This document shows, piece after piece, positions 33,356 to 44,812 of a stretch of 64,000 nt of DNA. How positions within the stretch are numbered: the stretch's first letter is position 1; every line of letters starts with the position of its first letter. Source of the stretch: Bubalus kerabau (taxonomy: Eukaryota > Chordata > Mammalia > Artiodactyla > Bovidae); the NCBI RefSeq assembly GCF_029407905.1, contig NC_073637.1:52948501-53012500 (forward strand), read 5' to 3'. Under the pieces are notes generated by a model. The model searched no databases and was not told the origin of the DNA. It was given only the letters and a program-made list of their open reading frames with translations. The translations under genes and the position numbers were made by a program.

Positions 33356-34879
33356 TTAACTCTCCTCTTTCACTTTCATCAAGAGGCTCTTTAGTTCTTC
33401 TCTTTCTGCCATAAGGGTGGTGTCATCTGCATATCTGAGATTATCGATATTTCTCTTGGCAATCTTAATTCCAGTTTGTGCTTCATCCAGCCCAGCATTT
33501 CTCATGATGTACTCTGCATATAAGTTAAATAAACAGGGTGACAATATAAAGCCTTGACGTACTCCTTTCCCTATTTGGAACCAGTCTGTTGTTCCATGTC
33601 CAGTTCTAACTGTGGCTTCCTGACCTGCATACAGATTTATCAAGAGGCAGGTCAGGTGTTCTGGTAGTCCCATCTCTTGAAGAATTTTCCACAGTTTATT
33701 GTGATCCACATAATCAAAGGCTTTGGCCTAGTCAATAACGCAGAATCAGATGTTTTCTGGAACTCTTTCTTTTTTGATGATCCAGCGGATATTGGCAATT
33801 TGATCTTTGGTTCCTCTGTGTTTTCTAAAACCAGCTTGAACATCTGGAAGTTCATGGTTCATTTATTGTTGAAGCCTGGCTTGTAAAATTTTCAGCATTA
33901 CGTTACCAGCATGTGAGATGAGTGCAATTGTGCGGTAGTTTGAGCATTCTTTGACATTGCCTCTCTTTGGGACTGGAGTGAAAACTGAACTTTTCCAGTC
34001 CTGTGGCCACTGCTGAGTTTTCCAAATATACTGGCATATTGAGTGCAGCACTTTCACAGCATCATCTTTTAGCACTTTCATACATGATCATCATCATCAT
34101 TATCATCATCCTTTAGCTCAACTGGAATTCCGTCACCTCCACTAGCTTTGTTCACAGTGATGCTTCCTAAGGCCTACTTGACCTCACATTCTTGGATGTC
34201 TGGCTCTAGTTGAGTAATCACACCATCGTGATTATCTGGGTCATGAAGATCTTTTTTGTACAGTTCTTCTGTGTATTCTTGACACCTCTTAATATCTTTT
34301 GCTTCTGTTAGTCCATACCATTTCTGTCCTTTACTGAGCCCATCGTTGCATGAAATGTTCCCTTGGTATCTCTAATTTTCTTGAAAAGATCTCTAGTCTT
34401 TCCCATTCTATTGTTTTCCTCTATTTCTTTGCACTGATCACTGAGGAAGGCTTTCTTATCTCTCCTTGCTATTCTTTGGAACTCTGCATTCAGATGGGTA
34501 TATCTTTCCTTTTCTCCTTTGCTTTTCGCTTCTCTTCTTTTCACAGCTATTTGTAAGGCCTCCTCAGACAGTCATCTTGCTTTTTAGCATTTCTTCTTCT
34601 TGGGGATGGTCTTAATCCCTGTCTCCTGAACAATGTCACGAACCTCTGTCCATATATCGGATCTAATCCCTTAAATCTATTTCTCACTTCCACTGTAAAA
34701 TAGTAAGTGATTTGATTGAGGTCATACCTGAATCGTCCAATGGTTTTCCGTACTGTCTTCAATTTAAGTCTGAATTTGGCAATAAGGAGTTCATGATCTG
34801 AGCTACAGTCAGTTCCTGGTCTTGTTTTTTGCTGACTGTATAGAGCTTCTCCATCTTTGGCTGCAAAGAATATAATCAA
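33356..34879 (-). pseudogene. BovB ORF2: endonuclease end plus reverse transcriptase, broken
   Basis: Minus-strand segments in order: 34879-34547 with DCSSDHELLIAKFRLKLK, which carries the SDH motif of APE-type endonucleases (catalytic His codon at 34793-34795); 34544-34308 linker (KKAFLSDQCKEIEENN); 34081-33863 start of RT (PQDWKSSVFTPVPKRGN); 33709-33356 RT palm with NLRYADDTTLM (YADD at 33422-33433). Frameshifts and stops separate the segments. It is the only copy here joining the end of the endonuclease to the RT. Confidence 0.88.
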
Positions 34880-34885
34880 TCTGAT

Positions 34886-37800
34886 GTGCTCTATTACTTA
34901 GCAGTAATCATTCTTATTTTGGTAACGATATTCTAAATGTGATCAATAACACTATGAATGTAATTATTTCTGAAACTTCTTTTCAATGGTAGTTAGAACT
35001 TGGAGCCAATTATCTACAGAATAGACTTCAAGGAAGCCAAAAGCCTGGAAAAGCAAACAAATTCGCACCTGGGAAATGGACCTTTGTTTCACCTAGTCCC
35101 CCAATAAATTTCAAGGAATGTACTTGAGTTGTTGAAAGTTATGTGCTTTTGGTTGGCAAGCAGGGGTAACACTTAGAATCTAGGAACATATCTTAAATGC
35201 ATAAAAATGGCAGACCATGTTCTACATAAAGGGTAGTGGGCTACTACTCTATTCAGGGGTGGCACTGGGCACTACTGAAAGGGATTTGAAAATCAGAAAG
35301 GCTTGTCATTTTGACTGAGACTACTATTGTATCTCTGGCTTTGAGTAGCAATTTTGTGTACATCAAAGGACTTACATCTTTTGGTTGTCTGGCCATCTTT
35401 CTGTCACCATCCTTACAATGGAAGCCCTAGGGACTGATGCCTAAAGTAAATTTAATATTAATATAAAGCATCACATTCTGGTTTACTGACTTTTGGGGAT
35501 ATTGGGGGAAAAAAAGGCCTGGAAAGATATGATTCCAGAAAAACAAATGATCATATTTTTAACCATTCTTGCACCAGAAAACAAAGGCTCTGTAGTTGGA
35601 AAACTGGGAAGAACAGTTGTAAAAGTGTGTTCTCTTCCCTTCTTTTCCCTTCCCTTCCCTCTGGGCTCTTTGGCCAACTGGTTAAAAAAAAAAAAAAAAC
35701 ACCTAGAATCCAAAATAAGCAAAATGTGTAATTTCCCTGTGGCTTCTATTGGTTCAATAGAAGAGGCACCTGAGGTTTAACAAAAGGGAAAGAAATGGAA
35801 AACCACAAGGTTAGATGTCTGGCTGGCAAGGAAGCTAATACTAAAACTGTGGTCCATGTGGCTGGAAGGAAGACAACTCTAATGGTGCTGCTGTGAATGG
35901 CTGAGGTCCTTGGGCCTTGCAAGCCCAGGCTAGCAGGTAGCAACTTTTGAGGCATGCATTTGCAAATGGCTGAAGTATTTGATATGGGAAAGGTTAAGAA
36001 AGGAGCTGAAAAGTGTTTTCTCTTATATTGATGTAGTTCTAACTGCAAGGAGGATAAAAAGAGGATAAGGGGGTCAGATCACAAAAAGAAGACAAAACAA
36101 GTTAAAGCTTTGTTATCACTTTTAATTGTGAGTAGATGTGTGAGCTAATCTTGCTGCTTTAACAGACAGGCTGAAATGAGAGCAGCGACCTTGGAGCACT
36201 GTGATTTGTGCAAGCTAATTGGGTTACAAATAATGGTATTCAGAAGTCTGAGTATTAGAAATAATTTTCTAATTAAAACAGGTAGCCTCCAAGTACAAAT
36301 GTAAAAGTACTTAATAAAGACAGAAAACTTTAATTGTTAAGAGTAGGCAAAGACTATTGCGTTTTGAAACTTCTGATTAAAATCTAGTGAATAATAGGTA
36401 TGGGATCTGGTCAGGAATAAGATGTTTTTCAACTACGGCATTGTTGCCATTCTGAGTACTATATTTCATTATAGTTCAGAACCATCCCACTCATTAGAGA
36501 ACAATTAGGATCTCTGCCCCTTCCCCGGAAAAAGGGCATTATCCTAAGAGTCCACAGTTATTGAACAAAAACATTTCCACATAACTGAAGAAACAAAAAT
36601 AAGCTAGAGTCATAGCACCTAAATGTAAATTTAATAAATATACACTGAAAATTTTTGATCTGTCCAAGATTCCTAGTATATGGAATTAATATGATCTTGT
36701 AATCATGTTGATATATATTTCTGACAAAATTTTGGTGAGGCGGAAATGACTTCTCTGGGCTGAAGCTAACTGGGGATGTGGTGGGAAGTAGGAGAGGAAG
36801 GATTGACCAAGCATATGAATACTTTCTCAGTTCACAAGTCTTAATTCTAAACGATTTCTTTCTGTTTTTATAGATTTTAAAAATATGGTTTAAAATTACT
36901 ATATCTATACTAGGAAAGATCCATGTGCATAAATGCATATACTTTCTTTCAATATAAGACTATTCAAATTTAGGTGAAATGTCTCAAAAATGAACTGAGT
37001 GGGAGCTGACAAAAGTGTCTTTCTGTAAACCCAGGTGAGAAGAGTTGAAGAGCGACATGAGAGAAAATGCAGACTTGCTACAAATGCTGACCAAGCACTT
37101 GAAAGAGGTCATCAGCTATGTCTCATTCCTAATGGAGTTTAAGAGTGCCTTCTATGCAAGAAGTTAGTACATTTAACGGAAGTGACTCCATTTTCATCCC
37201 TATGACAACACAAATACTTTCTGGTAAAGTAAGTTTCCTGAGAGAGTGAAGATACTAATTTGATAAGCAAAACACAAGACTTTGGTATTACAAGCCATCA
37301 AGCAGATAGTGAATGTGAAGTAGCTAATTCATGGGAGGTTTTTGTAGTGTAAATGTGTAACTCCATGCACTGACTGTGTCCACACCAAGGGCAAAATAAG
37401 ACAACAACCAATGACTTTTGAAACTTGGCAAAACCATAACTACATTCTCTTCACCAGTTTGCCTGGATAATGTCCTGTGTTCCTTCTCTGATGAAGTCAT
37501 GCAACTGGCTCCCACAGAATGCAAAGTCAAGCATGCAGAGATGGCATGCCTTAATTTATGCAAAATGCTGAAAATTTGCAATTGATCTCATAAAAATAAC
37601 TTACTGAATATGTTGATTTTATGTGTATGTTAAAACGTTGAAGAAGAGTCTAAATGTACATACAAAGACTTTGAGACATATGCAAACGGAACATGAACAT
37701 AAATAAGACAACTTTATTGGTGCTCTTTGTGAATTAAATCTCATGAAATATCATAGTAATGTAAAAATGTAGATTTAAGTCATTATTCCACTTAAAATTT

Positions 37801-38384
37801 GGAGTATTGTTTTAAAATCTTTAATGTTCCTGCATATTAATTTAATTGTAATTTCTAGCATTCTAATTTTTGTTTTAGTTAGACAAGTTAAGAAATATAT
37901 TTATATTCTTAAAGGTTCTTAGCAAAAATTTGAGTTTAATATTAAGGTTACCTAAGATAAAAATTAAGTAATAACATAAGTGAAAATGAAGAAGAAAGAT
38001 AAAGCAGTTTTAAACTCAGCTTCAAAGCCTTTTATTTGTCTTCATTGTCCCTTTTTCTGGCTGTTAATTATTAACTATAGGTGATTATAATTGAGATACT
38101 AAATATTATATATTTAGAAGTGTGAAATAAATGGAAAATTATTGATGTAAATACGTCTTCCGAAAAGGGTCATTTTTCTGTTCTCTCACTTTAGAACTTG
38201 TTGTGCCACTTTGCTCTTTTTTATTTTATAACCATGACTAAGTAGTTTAAGTACTTGTTGTGTTAATACTGCTTGTAATTTAATTTCATAGGTATGTACA
38301 TATATGAAATACATACACACATATATATGTGGCATAAATATCTTGAATTGCAAAATTGAATTATTAAGGCATCAGTCTTCCAAA
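34886..38384. other. 3.5 kb without recognised elements
   Basis: The longest stretch with no repeat family that I can name. It has an A homopolymer of about 15 near 35684-35699, a CCTT-rich patch near 35636-35660 and a few frames of up to 126 codons lacking motifs. Base composition is slightly less AT-rich at 35600-36200. Confidence 0.5.
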
Positions 38385-39115
38385 CTCAAGTTGTAACGTC
38401 AACACAATCTCAATCAAAATTCCAGAAAGCTCTTTTGAAGATATTGACAAAATTATTCTAAAGTTTATGTGAAAGGAAAAAGATCTAGAATGGCCAACAC
38501 AATACTAAGACAAACAAAGACAGAAAACCCACATTACTCAATTGCAATACTTACTATTAAGCAACAGTAATCAAAACAGCATATATTGGCAAAAGAAGAG
38601 ACACATATATCAATGCAACAAGATACCGAGCTGAGAAATAGATTCCCACAAATTTTATAAGTTGATGTTTTACAAATGAAAAAAGGTTACTCAATAAAGA
38701 AAAGATAGTCCTTTCAATAAATGGTACTGGAACAATTGGATTTCTTGTGCAAAAATATAAACCAACTCACAAATGTTGTATTTTTTATAAAAATCAATTT
38801 AAAATTGACCACAAATCTAAATGTAAGCACAAAATGATAAAACTTCTAGAAGATAACAAAGAAGGAAACCTAAATGACCTTGGCTCTGATGGCATAGATA
38901 AGTAAAACCCATGTATTAAAAATACATTAAGTTGTACCTTATTAAAATTTAAAACTTCTGTTCTGTGAAAGGCCCTGTTAGGAGAATTAAAACACAATAC
39001 AAAGGCTCAGAGAAAATATTTGTAAAACTCATATATGATAAAGGATTTGTATAAAAAATATAAAAATAATACTAAAATTTAAAAATAAGAAACTAACAAT
39101 CTGATTAAATCTCCA

Positions 39116-39198
39116 GGTTATCTTTCTGACCCAGGGATTGAACCCACCTTGGCATTAGCAGGCAGGTTCTTTACCACTAGTTCCACCAGGGAAGCCCC
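39116..39198 (-). mobile_element. tRNA-head-only SINE, 83 bp
   Basis: On the minus strand it reads 'ggggcttccctggtggaac', 'agtggtaaagaacctgcctg', a B box (ggttcaatccc), and stops at 'gggtcagaaagataacc', with none of the BovB-derived body that Bov-tA normally has. The flanks taaatctcca (39106-39115) and taaatatcca (39199-39208) form a 10-bp duplication with one change, so this is a complete insertion. Confidence 0.83.
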
Positions 39199-39380
39199 TA
39201 AATATCCAAAGAAAAGATCAAAAAGACCAAACCAAAGAAAATATACAGATGATGAATAAATACATAAGAAGAAGTTCAGCATTATATCTATATATACATA
39301 TGGAACTGCAAATTAAAACAGTGAGTACCACAACACAACTAATATGAATGGACAAAATTCTAAAAACTAACAGTATCAAT

Positions 39381-40391
39381 ACCAGACTACCTGACCTGCC
39401 TCTTGAGAAACCTGTATGCAGGTCAGGAAGCAATAGTTAGAACTGGACATGGAACAACAGACTGGTTCCAATAGGAAAAGGAGTACGTCAAGGCTGTATG
39501 TTGTCACCCTGCTTATTTAACTTATATGCAGAGCACATCATGAGAAACACTGGGCTGGAAGAAGCACAAGCTGGAATCAAGACTGCTGGGAGAAATATCA
39601 ATAACCTCAGATATGCAGATGACACTACCCTTATGGCGGTAAGTGAAAAGGAACTAAAATGCCTCTTGATGAAAGTGAAAGAGGAGAGTGAAAAAGCTGG
39701 CTTAGAGCTCAACATTCAGAAAACTAAGATTATGGCATCCGGTCCCACCACTTCATGGCAAATAGAGGGGGAAAGAGTGGAAACAATGGCTGACTTTATT
39801 TTTTTGGGCTCCAAAATCACTGCAGATGGTGATTGCAGCCATGAAATGAAAAGACGCTTACTCCTTGGAAGGAAAGTTATGACCAAGCTAGACAGCATAT
39901 TTAAAAGCAGAGACATTACTTTGCCAACAAAGGTCCATCTAGTCAAGGCTATGGTTTTTCCAGTGGTCATGTATGGATGTGAGAGTTGGACTATAAAGAA
40001 AGCTGAGCACCAAAGAATTGATGCTTTTGAACTGTGGTGTTGGAGAAAACTCTTGAGAGTTGCTTGGACTGCAAGGAGATCCAACCAGTCCATCCTAAAA
40101 GAGATCAATCCTGGGTGTTCATTGGAAGGACTGATGTTGAAGCTGAAACTCCAATACTTTGGCTAACTGATGCGAAGAGCTGACTCATTTGAAAAGACCC
40201 TGATGCTGGGAAACATTGAAGGCAGGAGGAGAAGGGGACGATAGAGGATGAGATGGTTGGATGGCATCACCGACACAATGGACATGTGTTTGGGTGGACT
40301 CCAGGAGTTAGTGATGGACAGGGAGGCCTGACGTGCTGTGGTTCATGGTGTCACAAAGAGTAGGACACAACTGAGCAACTGAACTGAACTG
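39381..40391 (+). mobile_element. BovB LINE inserted into L1, perfect duplication
   Basis: About 1 kb from the RT palm region to the tail. The 12-bp duplication aacagtatcaat is perfect at 39369-39380 and 40392-40403. Motif group GCSLEGLMLKLK. Confidence 0.96.
39498..40166 (+). pseudogene. BovB ORF2 RT/C-terminal segment, 222 codons open
   Basis: The frame holds SPCLFNLYAEHIMRN, NLRYADDTTLM (YADD at 39612-39623), the MASGPTTSWQIEGERVE block and the C-terminal MYGCESWTIKKAEHQRID block, ending at a stop where relatives continue GHLMRR. One A is missing near 39470 (WFQ-IGKGV), which shifts the upstream part out of frame. Fragment only. Confidence 0.87.
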
Positions 40392-40811
40392 AACAGTATC
40401 AATTGCTGATGAGAATATAGATCAAAGAATACTCATTCATTGCTGATAGTAATGCAAAACTGTTAATTTGGAAGATAATTTAACATTTTGTTACAAAGCC
40501 AAACATAGTCTTAGCATAATGATCCAACAATTATGCTAAAAGGTATTTGCTTAACAAATTTGAAAACTTTTGTAGAAGTTTTATTTAAAATCACTAACAA
40601 CTAAAAGTTTAAAAGGTCATTCAACAGATGAATTAATAAGCAAATGCTGGAACATCTATGCACATATACAATGGAACACCATTAAACTATAATAAGAGAT
40701 GAGCTGTCAAACACTACAAAATTAATGAATCTTAAATACACGTAGCTAAGTAAAGTAAATCAGTCTGAAAGTCTACATACTGTATAATTACCAATTGCAT
40801 GTCATTTCAAA

Positions 40812-41130
40812 TTCACTGATAGCTCAGTTGGTAAAGAATCCATCTGTGATGCAGGAGACCCCAGTTGGATTCCTGGGTCAGGAAGATCTGCTGGAGAAGA
40901 GATAGGCTACCCATTCCAGTATCCTATGGCTTCCCTTGTGGCTCAGCTGGTAAAGAATCTGTCTGCAATGTGGGCTACCTGGGTTCAATCCCAGGGTTGG
41001 GAAGATTTCCTGAAGAAGGTAAAGGCTACCTACTCTAGTATTTGGACATGGAGAATTCCATGGACTGTATAGTCCATGGGGTCACAAAGAGTCAGACAAG
41101 ACTGAGTGACTTTCACTTTCACTTTCATAG
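40812..41130 (+). mobile_element. Bov-tA SINE with two tandem tRNA heads
   Basis: A first tRNA-derived head (about 40817-40925, 'gatagctcagttggtaaag', ending 'cattccagtatcc') is followed by a second (about 40927 onward, 'ggcttcccttgtggctcag') and then a BovA body with the variant 'gagaattccatggactgtat' and a CTTTCA-type tail. This is a dimeric-head arrangement resembling Bov-tA3. Confidence 0.88.
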
Positions 41131-41666
41131 TAATGGTTCAAAAGTTTAGCAGTTTCCAGGGGACCAGGGGAGAGCTTGGGGACCAGGGGCTATGATTGAA
41201 TGGAGATTTTCAGTGGTAAAACTATTCTGTACAATACAGTGATGACACTGTGCAGTTTTCAAAAGCCATAGAAAATTACAGCACAAGGAATGAACCTTTA
41301 TGTGTACAAAAGAAGAAAATCATTTAAGAAGTCAGAAGAATTCCAGAATGGAATGCAAAATTTAACAAAGCGATAGAACTCTATTACAAATACACAAAAT
41401 AATCAGAGCTCTTGAAGAAATAGCTGATTTTAAAATTGGGGAAGGAAGTATGTAAGATGAGTTTAGAACACATTATAGGATCAGAAAGTAAAGAAGTGTT
41501 CAAAAAAGAAAAAAAAAAAGGCACATGAAGAAAATTTGTCCAAGGAGACATGGTAGCCAATTTAAAGAACTCTAAGTGGTCAAATCTGAAACAATTTCAG
41601 CAACAAAATAAATAAAGTAGCATTGGATTTATAATCTAAATATGAACTAAATACCCCTGAGTCCAT

Positions 41667-42204
41667 CAGTTCAGTTCAGTTCAGTTCAGTTCAGTCGCTC
41701 AGTCATGTCTGACTCTTGGCGACCCCATGAATTGCAGCATGCCAGGCCTCCCTGTCCATCACCAACTCCCGGAGTTCACCCAGACTCACGTCCATCGAGT
41801 CAGTGATGCCATCCAGCCATCTCATCCTCTGTCGTCCCCATCTCCTCCTGCCCTCAATCCCTCCCAGCATCAGAATCTTTTCCAATGAGTCAACTCTTCA
41901 CATGAGGTGGCCAAAGTACTAGAGTTTCAGCTTTAGCATCATTCCTTCCAAAGAAATCCCAGGGATGATCTCCTTCAGAATGGACTGGTTGGATCTCCTT
42001 GCAGTCCAAGGGACTCTCAAGAGTCTTCTCCAACACCACAGTTCAAAAGCATCAATTCTTCGATGCTCACCCTTCTTCACAGTCCAACTCTCACATCCAT
42101 ACATGACCACAGGAAAAACCATAGCCTTGACTAGATGAACCTTTGTTGGCAAAGTAATGTCTCTGCTTTTGAATATGCTATCTAGGTTGGTCATAAATTT
42201 CCTT
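41667..42204 (-). mobile_element. BovB 3' end, antisense, young-looking
   Basis: 538 bp from a (TTCAG) tail of about six units to the MTNLDSIF region. The duplication ccctgagtccat is perfect at 41655-41666 and 42205-42216. Motif group GISLEGMMLKLK. On the minus strand a TAG interrupts LKLQYFGH at the Q position (at about 41916-41918), the same change as in the copy at 49.8 kb. Confidence 0.96.
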
Positions 42205-42780
42205 CCCTGAGTCCATACTGACATAAATAAGTAACTGAATATATTTAAAATATATAAAAAATAAGGAAGAACAGACAAATCTATCCACAGGAGAATATAA
42301 AAATAATTTATGTCAATATTAATACTGCTTTCAAGGGGTGGGTGGAATGCATGTAGTGATTTCTTCCAAAATATACAGTATGGAAAGAGGGGGAGAAAGA
42401 GTACTTTTATAGTATAGAAACCTATTATCAAGTTTATCATCAAAAATGATGTCATGTTAACAATACGTACCTTTGCAACAAGATGATTAAAATGGAACTT
42501 TATTTCTGTAGTCTTCCTACCAAGACACATATATTCAGTCTAATCAAAAGAAAAACAGACACAGTATCAATTGAGGGGTATTCTACAAAATATCTGATCA
42601 GTACTTCTCCAGATCGTCAAGATCATTAAAAATAAAGGGAGTCTTGAGAAACCATCATAAACAAGGAGAGCCTAAGGGACACACAATGACTAAACATGAT
42701 CTGGCATCCTTGGTAAAATACCAAACATAAAGGAACATACATTTGGTTAAAAACTAAAGGAATCTCAGTGAAATAAGGAC

Positions 42781-42865
42781 TCCTGTGGCAGATTCATTTT
42801 GATATTTGGCAAAACTAATACAATTATGTAAAGTTTAAAAATAAAATAAAATAAAATAAAAATTC
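42781..42865 (+). mobile_element. Young ruminant L1 3' tip
   Basis: 'cctgtggcagattcattttg' through 'aatacaattatgtaaagttt' and a (TAAAA)n tail. It lies inside the older L1 3' UTR; no duplication is obvious. Confidence 0.88.
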
Positions 42866-43010
42866 ATAATGACACATTAATACTATTTTCTTAATTTTTA
42901 CAAATATAACATATCCTAAAAGTTACGGGGAAAAATCTCTGCACTATACTTGCAACTTTCCCATAAATCTAAAACTGTTCTAAAATTTAAAAGTTCATCT
43001 TAAAAATAGA

Positions 43011-43407
43011 TCAGTTTTTAAAAGGTATTTTTATTATTCCATGAAACATTTTTCAGACACTGTTAATGTATATGACAAGTAATAGCAATCTGAGACACAC
43101 AGGATTCTAGAAATACTTCATATTATACGTTTGATCATTTCACAATGAATATGAAGCATAATGAATTGAATTGGAAGAAGCATGCTATAAAGACACTCAG
43201 TTATGTATTTCACAGTAAACTTTTAAATGGTGTTTGCATCCAGGATCACCCCATCTACTCATCTAACGATTATGATAAGATTCCTTCATTTTACTGATGT
43301 TGTATTCCAAACCTAGCATATTAGCTAACACCATGATAGGTATTAATTAAAATATATTTTCTTGCTCAGACTACAGTAGACTTCTTCTTACAGCCGTGTG
43401 GTAGACT
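43011..43407. other. Unassigned AT-rich DNA
   Basis: Nothing recognised. Confidence 0.5.
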
Positions 43408-43417
43408 AGATGTTCTG

Positions 43418-43544
43418 CTACTGCTAAGTCACTTCAGTCATGTCCGACTCTGTGAGACCCCATAGATGGCAGCCCACTGGGCTCCCCCGTCCCTGGGATT
43501 CTCCAGGCAAGAACATGGGAGTGGGTTGCCATTTCCTTCTCCAA
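43418..43544 (-). mobile_element. BovA monomer (5'-truncated BovA2)
   Basis: Only one BovA unit with a short reversed AGC-type tail. The 10-bp duplication agatgttctg at 43408-43417 and 43545-43554 is perfect, so this is a truncated insertion rather than a later deletion. Confidence 0.94.
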
Positions 43545-43554
43545 AGATGTTCTG

Positions 43555-44570
43555 AAATGCCCTCAATTACTGAAAAATACACAAATCTGCTTCTGTTTTC
43601 TTTATATTATACATGCAATAGAATATTAAACAGTCCAGAGAGTCAAGCCCAGATCTTTTATGTAATACAGACTGTGTACAGCTCATCACTTTTTATCCTT
43701 CAGTTTAAAAGTTACTAGCTTATAAAAATTTGTATATGAATACGGACTAAAACAAGAGTTCAATTTTTTTAATTGCTAGTTGTATAGCAAATGTTAGTAA
43801 GTCCATTTGTTCTGTAGATATTTTTTTCTTTCATAAAATTCACTTAAACAGACTGACCACATGTCTTTTTCTATGGATCTTCTGCCAAATATGCAAAACA
43901 ATTCCCCAAAGAAAACTGCATTAAAATTTCAAATAGAATTTTACTGGGTTAAATTTTTCAGTACACTTGCTTAGCGACTACGGCTAAAAAGAATCTTTTT
44001 AAATGTCACATAAAATTTATTTGTTTTATGAAATTGTTTTAAGTTAGGTTCAAGTATCAACTAATTTTTCCATAGAGCATAATGACTACAAAAGATTATA
44101 GAAAGAAAAATTGGTTTCTATGTTGACATGAATTTAATATGGAATAAATTTTATTTAAATACATTTTTAAAGTGTGTATTAATTCAATTAATAATTAAAA
44201 ACATTATTTTGATGACATTTAAAAATGATGCTTTTTACAATACAGAAATGAATCTGTAGCAAGGATATGTTTTTTCAAGATTATAGCTTAGTTTTTAGTA
44301 TTGGAAATGTTGGAAGAAGTACTGTTGTAATCTGTTTACAATCAAATTATATTAATGAAAGTCTTATGTATGACAAAATATTTTTTACAACTGTACACAT
44401 ATGTTCATTCACTTCAGAGTTAACAAAATAATGGTGCTGATTCCATTCTCAGATTAGAAAAGTATCAATACTAATGCTAATTTGAAAAAGAGTTTTACTG
44501 GTATTATTATTCAAAAGAAATATATCAAAAATAGTAAAGCCAAGTAAGACCCACCAAAAATAACTAAAGC
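43555..44570. other. Unassigned AT-rich DNA
   Basis: No recognised element or gene. Confidence 0.5.
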
Positions 44571-44572
44571 AC

Positions 44573-44812
44573 AAAATGAGTGGTGTCCATATAAAAAGAG
44601 GAAATTTGAAAGACTATTATAGAGGGAAGGACATGTGAAGACATAGGGAGAAGACATCCACATTTAAGCTAAGGAGAGAAACCTCAGAAGAAATCGGTTC
44701 TGCTGAAACCTAGATTCTAGCCTCTAGAATTGTAAGAAAATAGATTTCTGCTAGATGGGCCATACAGTCTGTGGTACGTTATTATGGCAGCCCTAGCAAA
44801 CTAATTCATGTA
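44573..44812 (+). mobile_element. MaLR LTR (MLT1-like), 3' two-thirds
   Basis: Blocks 'ccatataaaaagaggaaatt', 'gacatgtgaagacataggga', 'tctagcctctagaattgtaa', 'gaaaatagatttctgctaga' and 'tacagtctgtggtacgttat' with terminal 'ggcagccctagcaaac' fit the MLT1/MST LTR 3' region, including the AATAAA-like site (here aaataga). The 5' end is missing. An old solitary ERVL-MaLR LTR. Confidence 0.75.

Larger units (their letters stand above)
32512..34885 (-). mobile_element. Longest BovB LINE copy, antisense, split by a small L1
   Basis: About 2.26 kb of BovB from the (TTCAG)n tail at the left to the last part of the endonuclease domain at the right, where similarity stops at 'aatataatcaatctgat'. An L1 tip of about 110 bp sits at 33008-33117. 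A local ATC-rich expansion (about 34085-34112) replaces normal BovB sequence. C-terminal motif is the PEYSLEGLM type. Confidence 0.95.
38385..41300 (+). mobile_element. Old L1, ORF2 3' part and start of 3' UTR, hosting three later insertions
   Basis: Typical L1 ORF2 blocks: 'tcaatcaaaattccagaaag', 'taatcaaaacagcatat', 'aagatagtcctttcaataaa', 'ggtactggaacaattgga', then after the SINE and BovB 'gttaatttggaagataattt', 'acatatacaatggaacacc' and the 3' UTR block 'gaaaattacagcacaagg'. Interrupted at 39116-39198, 39381-40391 and 40812-41130. Ancient; the ORF is unreadable. Confidence 0.72.
41480..43010 (+). mobile_element. Old L1 (L1ME-like) 3' UTR, split by BovB and a young L1 tip
   Basis: Outside the insertions the sequence follows one conserved 3' UTR: 'gacatggtagccaatttaaa', 'agtccatactgacataaata', 'atatacagtatggaaagagg', 'attgaggggtattctacaaa', 'atcgtcaagatcattaaaaa', 'ttgcaactttcccataaat' and the final 'aaaatttaaaagttc'. 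I assign it to an L1ME-type tail from memory of the family; the class is more secure than the subfamily. Confidence 0.58.

Noticed and set aside
36558..36938. 126-codon minus-strand frame as a gene
   Set aside because: Composition is that of AT-rich noncoding DNA, no recognisable domain, no similarity to any family I know.
39116..39198. Functional tRNA gene
   Set aside because: A- and B-box motifs are present but the sequence is the SINE tRNA head, with no acceptor stem pairing or intact anticodon arm that I can see.
44573..44812. Provirus beginning at the MLT1-like LTR
   Set aside because: No gag, pol or env-like frame follows and no second LTR is present; a solitary truncated LTR explains it.
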